Below, in pieces: positions 1 to 10,608 of a DNA stretch of 64,000 bases. Numbering within the stretch: position 1 is the first letter of the stretch; each line of letters opens with the position of its first letter. The notes under the pieces are model-generated. The model did no database searches. It was not told where the DNA came from and worked only from the letters and a program-made list of their open reading frames with translations. The translations under genes and the position numbers were made by a program. The stretch is from NCBI GenBank assembly GCA_002221725.1, contig NJFT01000057.1, forward strand, positions 62,001 to 126,000, written 5' to 3'. This DNA comes from Scedosporium boydii. Lineage: Eukaryota; Ascomycota; Sordariomycetes; Microascales; Microascaceae.

Positions 1-78
1 TTCACTCCTCGCCCGCCCACCACTAACCCTCCCCTTCGGTCGCGCATATCGCAGCAGCCGAAACTCACAAGCGCGACA

Positions 79-837
79 ATGGCCAGCTTACAATCCAACA
101 AAGGTCCTGGCAAAGACCAGTCCGGCCTTCGATATCCCAGTAACGGCAAGACCATCTACCACCGGCCATTAAACCGCACCAAGACGAGCGAACTGAGCCA
201 AGCGAGCTTTGCGTATCTCTTTTCCGAAATGGTTAGCTACGCACAAAAACGAGTAAGAGGGATCCAGGATCTTGAGCAACGGTTAGTTTGTTTCCCTCTC
301 GCCGTTCCCCCCTACCCTCTCACCAGTCAGGCGCCTCCCTACCATGAACCTCAAAATCACTAACCTTTGCACCGCCGGTCCAGCCTCAACGCCCAAGGCC
401 ACCCCATCGGCCTCAAACTCCTCGACCTCCTCATCTACCGCGAACCCCCCCGCAACCAACTCCGGCCCCTAACCATCATCGCCCTCCTACACTTCATCAA
501 GCAATCCGTCTGGACACACCTCTTCAACCGGCAGGCCGACCGCCTCGAAAAGTCGGCCAACCCGGAGACACCCGAGGAGTACATGATCATCGACAACGAG
601 CCCCTCGTCAACGCGTACATCAGCGTGCCGCGCGAGATGTCGCAGCTCAACTGTGCGGCGTTCGTGGCGGGCATCGTCGAGGGCGTTTGCGACGGCGCTG
701 GGTTCCCCGCCAAGGTTGGGGCCCATTCGGTGGGGAGTGACAGTAGAGATGGGCAGATGTGGCCGGGGAAGACGGTGTTTTTGGTTAAGTTTGCGCCGGA
801 GGTGTTGGAGAGGGAGGCGTACTTGGGGAAGAGCTAA
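79..837 (+). CDS. trs31: TRAPP complex subunit Trs31 (TRAPPC5 homologue)
   Basis: Core subunit of the TRAPP tethering complexes, which act as the exchange factor for the Ypt1/Rab1 GTPase in ER-Golgi and Golgi traffic. Two exons, 79-281 and 384-837, give 218 residues. The 102-nt intron has a CACTAAC branch site at 358-364 and a CAG acceptor; joining restores one frame through an Arg codon. The family pattern is visible: an N-terminal basic leader, the SQASFAYLFSEMVSYAQKRV helix, then GHPIGLKLLDLL, and a C-terminal half ending in the VFLVKFAPEVLERE strand/helix. Length is normal for fungal Trs31. The ATG at 79 is the first in the frame and sits in a good context (GACAATGG). The gene converges on the small minus-strand gene downstream. 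Recognition rests on family memory, not a search. Confidence 0.92.
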
Positions 838-1213
838 AAAGGGGGGAGATACGGACAAAGTTGCACACGAGTGGCGAGCTAGGCAGCTCCCACCACCAAC
901 TGCAATCATGGGATAGGAGGAAGAACTGGAGCATTCATGCTTTGCGGCGTTTCGGGAGAGGATATAATGGCGGAGTTGATGGATATATTTGATACTGCAA
1001 ATTATGTAACGCCATACACAGGGTTTCTTTTACGCATAAGATGGACGAGACAGCGTCCTCGTGTCATTATCGTGAGCATCGTTTCTTCCTCGTAGCTCTC
1101 CTCCGCTTCTCCCTCATTCGCTTCGTAGCTCTAGCACCCAGTACAAGAGGCAACTTCCACCGCCATAACATCGATCGGGTCCAGCCCGCTCCAACTCCCG
1201 CTCGCCGGCCATT
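838..1213. other. Convergent 3' spacer between trs31 and a small minus-strand gene
   Basis: Presumably holds both 3' untranslated regions. An A/T-rich stretch around 960-1040 could contain the polyadenylation sites. No other structure seen. Confidence 0.5.
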
Positions 1214-1626
1214 TCATCGAGGCAAGGTCCTCCCCGAGCTCGCAGCCGCAGGCCCGTGAGTCTTAGGGCCCCTCTCCATCAACTCCTTCAGCCCAAGATC
1301 CCTCCACGCCGGCTCCTTCACCCGCTGCGTGGCCTTCTGGATACCAAAAGCGGCGTGCTGGTCCGGCACAACGTCATCCTCGTCCTCGGGGTTGACGGGC
1401 TGATGCTCGGGTTTGACGTAGACCTCGTCGTTGGGAAGCTTGTCTTTGCAGAAGTCCTCAAAGAGGTCGGCATCGCGCGGGCGATGCATGTGGACGTAGG
1501 TGTAGGTCGCGTCTTTGTTCTACAGGCTATGGTTAGCGGGCCTGAGATTACTTACCGTGTTGAGAGATGGTGGGTCTAGTTTATTGCTGGGTTGTGAGTT
1601 GCGAGTTTGGACGAGAAGCTTACCAT
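1214..1626 (-). CDS. Small hypothetical protein, intron directly after the start codon
   Basis: Proposed exons are 1624-1626 (the ATG alone) and 1214-1519, giving 102 residues. The ATG is followed at once by GTAAGC, and the 104-nt intron ends GCTAACC...TGTAG. The coding part begins Asn-Lys-Asp-Ala-Thr-Tyr. The product is hydrophilic and rich in Asp, Glu, Pro and Lys, with an acidic stretch near residues 45-54 and no signal peptide or membrane segment. A second donor-like GTAAGT lies inside the intron, but neither possible inner exon keeps the frame open. An internal start at residue 12 (Met-His-Arg-Pro) is the alternative. I do not recognise the family; codon-level regularity and clean splice signals suggest a real gene. 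It converges on trs31. Confidence 0.6.
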
Positions 1627-4600
1627 GGTGGAGGGTAGTGGCCGTGACAGCTCTTGGTCTTGTTGTTACAGTCTTTTCGCGGGGCTAAAGGTATAGACAT
1701 CCAGGTATTCGATGTATTCTTTTGGCAATTCTGTATGCAAACGTGCCACGGTGTGATGCCAGACTAAGAATATTCTGAAAACCTCGTTTGTTGACAGTCA
1801 GAGTCGAAGGTTGAAAGTTGAAGATTCACGACGCGTTTGGCGGGGCTGAAATTGTGGATTGGGAGCCGGAGGGGCTCAGAATCAAAGTTTAATTGATGCT
1901 GTCTTGATAGTGGAGCAATGATCAATATAATATTGTATAAATCGAAGATTATCAGCGAACAACACTGGGATCAAATTTGGTTTTAAATCTAGTTAATGAT
2001 TTGTTCATTTTCGAGGTTATCCAGCTTGCATTCCATAGATCTAGTCTGCCATTATCCATAACATCTTCGGCCGGCTCAAAAGAATCCCCCAGGATAAAAG
2101 ACAGTCCTGGACCATCCAGATCAACATCATCGGAACGACATATTATAGGGTAGAAGAACGCAAGCAGAAATATCCACATTCGGTGACTATTCATAGCGAA
2201 GACTCACTTCGCTCTCGGGAAAACATCAAGAAAGCTGCCGCCGCTGCGTTGGGAGGACCGAAACAGTGCCGAATCACATGTTGATCGAACAAGGGCAGTC
2301 AGTAGCCTATGGCCATCTTCGGATCCATAGTATCTCGGAGTTGACAGAATGCCAGCAGCCTTTGATAAGACAGCCTCAGAACCCGGACTTAAAATAAGAA
2401 GTACAATGTTAGGTATTCGAGAGGGTCGGGAAGCGGCTGAAGGCTTTTAATGAAGGTCCACGCCTGTCCCGGCGCGGCATCCGTCAGATCTCAACCATAG
2501 CTAGCTGCCACAAAGAATCGCGATAAGGCCCTTGACATCATCGCCCCTTTGACCTCAAGGGATTTAGGTCAAACCATGACTCGGAGAATAGGGCAAGGAC
2601 ATCTCGATCCATCCGTTCTCAACTTTATCGAAGCATATGCCTTCTGCCGCCCTGATAACGTCATGTTACCCGGCTTCTCAGATCGGATGTTTCACTTTGC
2701 CCGTTACAATACCGAGACAATTTGAATCAACCGTCGTCATAGTTGCGGCCAAAATCGCGGGAATGCCATGACTCGGCCGGGGACCAAAAGGGCCTCGTAA
2801 CGCTTCTTCTTCTATAGATGTAATGAAACGCTGAGGCACCGAGGTGGAAGTGGAATAAGCTAGTTCCAACCTCGCAATGAACGACGATTTGATTTCATCT
2901 CTACTTCACCCAACCCTTTCTGAACACGGGCAGCGATAAGGACCACAGAATACCAAAAAGAAAGGTGATGAGTTCATGCGCAAGCCTCGGGAGACTCGTA
3001 GTACCGCTCATCTACCCATGTGATAGAGTAGAATAGCCATGCGTCGGGATCATAAGGCCAAGTTTGTGGTGTTGACTCCCGATTGTCGGCTTGCACACCA
3101 TACACCCTGGCTGCCGATGCACATCGGGAAGCTCAGTTGTTCGAGTCGGCTAGGAAGGTGGGGGAGTGGTGGGAGTAACGAAAGAGGAAATTTGATAGAA
3201 AAGCTCATGCAAACAAAACCCTATTCGCCCAAGCTCCCCTAGAAGTAGGAGACGAGGAGAGTCTGGATCATCGGGCGCCGTCGACGCCATTCAACACTAG
3301 GTCATCTGCCCACTCCTGTTGTCGACCACTCCTGTTGCTCTCCATTGTAGTGTCCAGTTGGATCCTGCAGATAAAAGGCTATGTTTTTCCACTTTTGGAA
3401 ACAGAACAGTTGTAGCCTCGTGAGTGTTTTCCAAAAACGAACCTACAACCTCCAAGATTGCGAGAGGGTGGTCAGCTGGAAATATACGCCATTTCCCTTC
3501 CGCTGCTCCTGGAAAACCTCTCCCAAGCTATTCTCTCACATCTGGAAAGAGGGAGATGGGTGGATGTGGTGTGTTAATGAAAGCAAAACTCCTAAAACCT
3601 ATAGATAGGAACCAAGAATATAAGCCCTGTAATAAGGCCCAATATACTTGGCACCGACGCGGGTTTCACGGCGGTGCTTCCATCCGCCCGGGAAAAACAG
3701 AAAGTTCATGCAGTCAGCGGCTGCAGCTCGTAGTAATGCGCTGCGGAACAGCTCTTTAGGCCTAATGGAAGAGGGACGGCAAGAGACGATGATCAACACC
3801 ACCGGGCAGCGTTTTGCAAAAGAAGATGCTGCATCACATCGAGATGGGTAGTACCTCATTGTTGCCAATTTGAGTTTGAGGGGAAGAGACTCCGCACTCC
3901 CACGAGGATGCAACCATTAAAGGGGGTTCAGCCTCAGATGGGCTTAGTGGCTAGTGTAAGTGCCTCGCGCAAGGCGAGAAACAGTGTGTTTCCCCCTCTT
4001 TGATAACGTGCTAGCGTCGTAGTGCCGCTTAGCGTTTGGAAGAAGATCGTTGCTAACAAACCATGTTCTTTGGGGAGGGGGTTTCGACGTGTTTGTTTTC
4101 GATTTTGATGTACGCATCAAAATGGAAGGTTTCCATTAATGATTGCAAAAGAAGAGTCCAGGAAGCTCTGTGGCGGCTTAATTTGAGGAAAAATCAACAC
4201 AAAGGCCAAATTGGTTGGGGGAGAGTCGGGGAGGCATTGAAGCTGTTTGATATCAAAAGACTCTGGGCAGCTCTACCTCCTGCAAGGGGATAACCTGTGG
4301 CAATATCATTATTCGCTTCTTTTAAGCATAATAAACATCAATGCTATTGCCGTTCTCTCGTTTCGGCGATTCAAGACGGGAATTGATCACCCTTTTCGGA
4401 CCTTTCTGCCCCCAAACCTGGGTTACTCCATCAAGCCACGAGCGATGTTAGACCCTATTCAGCCTTCGTCAAAGGGAATGCGTATTTATTGAATCTCGAT
4501 GGAGCGGGTTGCATCAATTTTGGCGTAAGCAGTTTGCTGCTATGCCCTTTCAATGCTACGCGTAAAACCTCGAAGTTAATTCGAGAAAGGGAGCAGAAAC

Positions 4601-7260
4601 AAACAACATCCCTATTGGAGGTTGTGCTCCCCTACAGAGGACATGCTCACTCCTGTCCCATTCCCCACCTAAGGTGAGGTGATTGATGATAGTATGAAGT
4701 ATGGTATTACAGCAGATTTGGTTCTTTCGTTTCAAACCTTGATTTTGAGCCAAAAAGGACTCTTGGGCTTCCATGAATGCTTGCCGCTCTACCTGAGTAG
4801 GTTTTGCATTCATGCTTCTATTGAGGTTTACGCTACTGCTAGTCCTTCCTTTTTGTTTGTATTCAGTTGGAAAAGGGAGCTAAAAGGATGAGGAAGCCGA
4901 CAAACCTGGGCTTGGTCATTTCCCATGAGACTCAACGACTATCACAGCATTAGTCGGTTTCCTAGTGAGCGTCTAGGCGATGTACGTTAAAAGAACTTCT
5001 TGTCACGGGAACATTAAAGTCATGTCAAGACTGATGGCACACCGATCTCTGATGCCACCGTCGGCATTTCAACGACAAGGTTGGGGATTTCCCATTCCAT
5101 CAATCCGTCTCTGGTTAGAAGCCATACAATGTGGCATGACCCTAAGGAGAAAAAAAGACCTGCAGCAAGCGCATGCGTGGGATAACTCAGGCCAGGCCTG
5201 TTAAGCATAGACCAATTGTCAGTGTCGGTATCCTGCCCCCCTTTTGCTGAACTTCTTCTCTTGGCATGTGGTATTGTGCCATTTTTGGTATGGAGGCTGT
5301 GATCAACAGTTGGGAAGAGGTTGGCGGTCTGGACGAAGGTGCAGAAGTGCACGACGAAGAAGGCAGGCCACACATTTTTACGTTCTTCGCGGTAGCCAAT
5401 CGCCCTTCAGGTGAAAGATGAAAGTTTGCATATGATCGCTCGGGTTGGCCACCGAGCCACCATCAAATTCCATGCAGAAGCAGGTAGGACGCTGCAAGAG
5501 CAGTGAAAATGGGAATCCCGCTGAGATGATGGGCGCACGGCGCAGCCCGCCTGTCTCCCTTTTTAACGGCCCTCCCAATTCTGGAATTTTGGACGGGGAG
5601 TTGCACAGATCATATAAACTGTAACGAAAGGGATTGATGGGTGTTGCCGCATTTCCGATCCCTGAGCTTGTCCGCGTTCCACTGCGACCGTACGCGAGTA
5701 CGAAGTAATTGTTGCAATTTTGGGACTTTACAGATATACTCCCAGAAACGTAGTTTACATGCTTCGCAGCGTCGCAAAGAGTGGCAGATAGAGAGAAAAC
5801 CTTGCACCAAATACTTCGTAGACGGGGATTTGCGTCGATCTGCCCACGAATCATGCCGAGTGGTCAACTGAAAGTGGCGGGAGAAGCCACGCAGGGATCT
5901 TTTCCCCCTCAGCAGACATTGGTGGCATGCCATCAATGCAAACGACGGTTTAGGATACCGCCAGTCAGTTCCGGGGCTAGACGAAAAGAGCACTGGTGTA
6001 TTACTGCGTATGCCCAGTTTAATCGTGACAAGGGCCCCTTGATGGCGCATATCGAACTTTCTGATGAGGATGCCGAGTCCTACCCATCTCTCAAGTACGA
6101 GGATGAAGTAAGTATATGGAGACTGAAGGACGTCAGTCCAAGTCGAGGGGCGGGCGTTCCATTGTAGCAGATGCCCACTTGTCAGCAAGGAGAATTGGTG
6201 CTTCGCACGAAGTAACGTGCGTATGAAGTTTACTTCGTAGGGTAATAGCGGGTGGGGGCCCGCAAGGATCAATTATGCCAAGTTTTCCAAAGCCCTTGAT
6301 CCGTGGTGAGTGCTACTGCAAAGAGTGTTAATGGTTTGATGATACGCAAGAGAAGAGAAAAGGCTTTTCCAAATCGGGCAAGCCAGGTCCGACGCATCAA
6401 ATGATGCTTCAGCTTTTAGAGCATGGTTTTCGCAGGCTGCAGGATTCCCGCCCCAACTCCACCGACGCCAGGCACTAGCACTGCGAGTTAAACTCAATCT
6501 GTCGCTTTTGGGTTAGCAGAAGCTGAAGACGGCCGCCCAGCCTAGGTTTCCCCCCTCTTGCGCTAGCCCAGTGAGGGGGCCAGAGAGGAGAGAAGGAAGA
6601 AAGCCAACCAGCGCTTTTCGGCGAAATGATCAAGTGGACAGACAAAAGTCGGAGCCTGGCAGCGACGAGGGATGTGGTCTGACTGCCTTTGATGACTTGA
6701 TCAAGATCCACGAGATGGTCGAAATTAGGGAATTATCGTCTATGAGGCCGATGGAAACAATAAATGGGCCCTTGATCGTATTTGCTCCTGATATTTTGGC
6801 AATTGTACGCGTATCGACAAAGGCACTATCATTATGTACCCTATTCGTTAGGGGGACTTCTAATGTCGCTTGCAGTCCTGCAATTTAGAAAGTAGCGTTC
6901 GGCGTTAAGTAAGTACCAGGTCCCTGCATCTGCGCAAAGATCCGGGGGGGTTGAGACTGTGCTGTCGTGTACCTTGCAACATGCAGAATGGTGGGAGTTT
7001 ATTCTCCACTGTATCAATTGATTGATCAAATTGATGTTTACTTCGTACTTCGCAGTGCATGAGAACACCGTAGGATTGAACTACGGAGTACTTTAGTGTG
7101 GTGCGCTTTGCGCTATTGCGCCCACATTCTAGTCCGACGCTGTCTACGAAGTCAAAGCCAAAATGATAGAAACGAAGCATCAATTGAGCTTGAGGCATCT
7201 GAAGACTGATTGATGCTGTGTCGCCTGGCCCTGTGCCTTCCAACCTTCCAAAAGGGACAA
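1627..7260. other. Gene-poor region, 5.6 kb
   Basis: No gene I can defend. Only short or one-sided open frames without family resemblance occur. It contains three copies of the intergenic word TACTTCGTA (5812, 6231, 7039), one reverse TACTCCGTA (7082) and one ATCAATTGAT (7013). Confidence 0.5.
1952..2194 (-). CDS. Doubtful small secreted-protein-like ORF
   Basis: An 80-codon ATG-initiated frame. The first 20 residues look like a signal peptide: a short basic start, then a hydrophobic core (WIFLLAFFYPII) and a possible cleavage site after Cys-Arg. The rest is acidic with one N-glycosylation sequon (Asn-Ala-Ser). No introns are needed. There is no family resemblance and the length is within what chance produces, so this is a candidate only. 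Confidence 0.2.
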   Translation of the reverse strand: MNSHRMWIFLLAFFYPIICRSDDVDLDGPGLSFILGDSFEPAEDVMDNGRLDLWNASWITSKMNKSLTRFKTKFDPSVVR

Positions 7261-7400
7261 TCTGATTGACCGCTCCAACGATCTGGACTCTGGTGTGCGC
7301 TAGCCGCCTACAGACACCCCTGTCGACTTCCGTTGAGCCACCAATGCTACCTTTGCACACACCCCTCCATCCACCCTCAAATCTCCTCTACGGTTTCGAT

Positions 7401-8615
7401 GGCTCGCGCGTTCCCTTTCCATTTCCCTGTAGATTTCCCTTTTCCTTCCCTTCTCCCTTCCACTTCGTCCTGGAATTGCATTAAGCTCCTGACGCGGCAG
7501 TCCCAGGTACCCGCCACTACCTGCGACTTGCAAGTGGCTCCTGCCATGGAATTTGTACCTTTGGAGTATAGTTGCTTGTGATCTTCACTATTTCCTTTCG
7601 TAAATACTTCGTACATTTGGTCCTTCTGCGTAGTACAAGTACATTAGTCGTCCCTTGCATTCCTTCCAGTAGGTGGTAGACATACTTCACACTTTAAACA
7701 TACGAACAACATACCTACCATACCTTCCCTGTGAGCTTAATAGCATCCCCAGTCCATACATATCCACCTTCCTCCGCGCTCTGTTCTCCTGCTCTCTCCT
7801 TCCTCAAGGTCATCTTATTGTGACCTCCCGCGGCAGGTCTTGATCGAGACCAGTCCTCCTCCTCCTACTTTTCCTCCTCTTATCTTCAAGCCTATTTCCC
7901 ATTGTGCGCATCCTCAGCCTGAGTCTTTGTCTGTCCTTCTTTGCTTTGAAGTTGTGCAGTCTCCACGTTATCTGTTGTAACTGCACTCACTACCTTCTTC
8001 ATGGCGAAGGATCCAAGGTAGACTTGCCTATTTGAGGATTCGGTAACAGTTGTGCTGTTGCCAAGATCACCCCTATTGATCTTTACGAACTATCTCTTTA
8101 ATCCATCTCCCTCCTCCAACGCAACAGACGGAGAGATCTCCTTGACTATTTTCTTTTTCTTTTCAAGACCAATTGTTATTTATTCAATCGGATTACCCTT
8201 TTATTGTTGCTCTTTTGAGGAGAAGTTTTGTTCTTTTCTTAGAAACCCGAGTTCCAACCAAGACATTGACGTCGCACCGCACCCGCCTTGAATCACCTTG
8301 TTTCTTTATGAAAGCGACGCAACAGACTTGGTCCTCAAGTTAGCAGAGGAATCCTTCTCCTCCGACAAACCTATTACCGAGCCGGAGGTTCATAGAAACG
8401 ACAGTGTTTGTGTCGACAGGCAATTAAGGATTCGTCAAGCACCAAGCGCTGTCGCAACATTCGCCTCGATCCGGTCCTGAGCAATCTTACTCTTCGAGCC
8501 CCAGCCACGCGACCCCCTTTGCCCAACAATTCCAAGTCTCATTTAATTACGACTGAAAGAATTGCATTACCGAGTGCATATTATTCTACACGCCATTCTA
8601 TTTTTCCTCAGCTCG
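7401..8615 (+). promoter_or_regulatory. Pyrimidine-rich promoter and long 5' leader of the 8732 gene
   Basis: CT-rich tracts at about 7405-7470 and 7760-7910 resemble fungal core promoters. They are followed by several hundred bases with short upstream reading frames (for example ATG at 8052) before the spliced leader end. The transcription start is not visible; the leader could be 0.7-0.9 kb. Upstream ORFs could damp translation (inference). One TACTTCGTA copy lies at 7605. Confidence 0.4.
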
Positions 8616-8703
8616 GTACGTCATACGATCGCAGCTCAGCTTTTCGCAATCTTGAGATTTGAAGCTCTTGAAGGTGCCGCTACTAACATGGGGGCACTTC
8701 TAG
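8616..8703 (+). other. Probable intron in the 5' untranslated region
   Basis: GTACGT donor at 8616, a perfect TACTAAC branch site at 8681-8687 and a TAG acceptor at 8701-8703. Removing these 88 nt deletes an upstream ATG (8688) and places the leader about 28 nt before the coding ATG at 8732. Confidence 0.65.
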
Positions 8704-8731
8704 GTACGCGAAGGCGTCCAACACACCCACA

Positions 8732-9256
8732 ATGGTTCCTCCCGTAATAATGGAAGAGGAAAAGGCCGAGTCGGAGACGCCCGTCCGCCCTCCCGCCGCT
8801 CACTTGACTGTGGTAACAAACCATGTTGCTACTCCCAAGAAGTCCGACTCCTCTCTGAGTGTCGCCTCGACAACATTGCCTGAGGCTGCTGAGAAGGGCT
8901 TCAACGTGCACGTCGATAGCGACCCCCACACACCCCTCTCATACCAACAATCCAACCCTTTTGATACCGACATCGAAGCCATTATCCCCGTCACGCAGTC
9001 AGAATCTCGGCGGAAGTCGTCGGCGATGGCAAGGAACGATTGCCAGATTTGGCCAGGCCGAGACCATTGGAAGCAGAAGGCAAAGGCAGCCAAGCGTGAT
9101 CGGTCGTGCGCGTGGATGGCTTCGCTTAGTAGGCGAACCCGTATTGCGGTAAAGCTTGCCATCATTCTTCTCATCATTGGCATCGCCGTTGGTGTTGGTT
9201 TCGGCATCAGCAAGCCTCTGGGCGCCCCTATTTGGGGCACTCCAGACCATTCCTGA
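8732..9256 (+). CDS. Conserved fungal protein with one C-terminal membrane helix
   Basis: A single-exon frame of 174 residues. Residues 1-100 are hydrophilic and Ser/Thr/Pro/Glu-rich. A conserved-looking core follows (RNDCQIWPGRDHWKQKAK, then a Lys/Arg-rich and Cys-containing stretch). One hydrophobic helix sits at about residues 141-162 (AIILLIIGIAVGVGFGI), followed by a short Gly/Pro/Trp tail. This is the topology of a tail-anchored or single-span protein with a cytosolic N-terminus (inference). I recall similar proteins as unnamed hypotheticals in Sordariomycetes; no function is known to me. ATG 8732 is chosen because the spliced leader ends just upstream. Confidence 0.75.
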   Translation: MVPPVIMEEEKAESETPVRPPAAHLTVVTNHVATPKKSDSSLSVASTTLPEAAEKGFNVHVDSDPHTPLSYQQSNPFDTDIEAIIPVTQSESRRKSSAMARNDCQIWPGRDHWKQKAKAAKRDRSCAWMASLSRRTRIAVKLAIILLIIGIAVGVGFGISKPLGAPIWGTPDHS

Positions 9257-10608
9257 TCTGTCGATCCTGTCATGCCACTCCGTGCGCATATTTCCATACG
9301 CCGCACGACCTTTTTCTCTTCCTCGATTCGGACGACGGTAGACGATAAACCCCCAAACCCCGGGGACCACGTTTTCGTTTCTTTTCGGATATCCCTTGAT
9401 CACGATTTCTACATTAACCAACCGCACGTTGGCTTGGAGTCAACGTCGTCTCATGACTTATTCCATCCCTTTCACTCGACTGGTCCTAGGCGCTCTCTCT
9501 AAGCAATATATGCTATGCGACAGTGACACGCCTAACGGCAGAGCATGGTCTCTCTACTTCCCGTTTTCTCACCCCATATACCTCTTTTAACTCATACCAA
9601 CTTCTTCTCTTCCCTTCGTTCTCCACTAAAACGGGATTACACCTTATAAGCATAATGACGGAGTTTGGGAGTTTCATTCTTGAAAGCGTGACCTTGTTGG
9701 ACATGGGATTTGTGTAGGCGCTAGTTCACTCATTGGTTGGTCCTTTTATCTCTCCTGCTTAAGCAAAAGAAAGCGAATGAAACTATTATTTCATGTTCAT
9801 ACGGGCCTCTCCAGGCCTTTAAAAGTGTCGGTCCCTTCTTATTTCGTGCCCTCCGCCTTGCTTTCCATAATACTGTGCTTTGGCCACTACTTGTCCTTGC
9901 CAGGATGAGAATGACGGTTTCCTGTACCTTCGTACGAACAATGAATGTTGGAATACCATAGGTACATGAACAGAAACACTTGCTCTTTCGGCATCTTGAA
10001 GAACTTTTCTGTTTTCGAAGACTGGCATAGCGTTTCTTATAGGAGTTTGAACCTGCCGGATATAAACTAAAGAACGATTGGTGGAACAATGAAATACACT
10101 TGCCTTGTGCTTGCATTTCGGTTGATCTGAAAGGCTTGTTTTTTTTTTTTTTTCTCTATTCTTCTTCTTTGCAAAAGAATGCTTCATGCGACGATCCAGG
10201 TCGTCAGTTCGGATATTGTGCCTACCAAGTCGAGTTGACCGGAGCTGTTCGGAGGGTTAAATTGCTCTGATTCCTCAGTTTGATTTAGCCCTCATCATCT
10301 ACAACTTCTTGGCAAAATATGTGCTATTTCAACTCAGACATCACTACACTCGAAACGCCACTAGAGGTGAGGATAAATAGGAATATAGATGCCAAAAGGA
10401 CACAAAAATTTGTGTGCCATGTGTGCATTCCAAAGTTGGAAACAAGAAAAATCTAAACCAAGTCGCCTAAAACGCCATCAATGATTCCTTTCTGCGCTGA
10501 GTTGGAGCTTTTATTTCTGCATCCAAATCCCCAATACAACCTCGAAACAAATGCATCCTCGGTATTTCTCACACTTTTTTCCTTCCCCGCCCTTGTTTAC
10601 CTCTGCCT
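9257..10608. other. Convergent spacer with a 15-nt T run
   Basis: Holds the 3' ends of the 8732 gene and of the ABC transporter. A T15 run lies at 10139-10153. No gene seen. Confidence 0.5.

Noticed and set aside
5852..6108. Plus-strand frame ending in an acidic stretch with a perfect GTAAGT donor at 6109
   Set aside because: No recognisable domain, no convincing downstream exon, and the opposite strand is open for 220 codons in the same place. Worth re-opening if transcripts exist.
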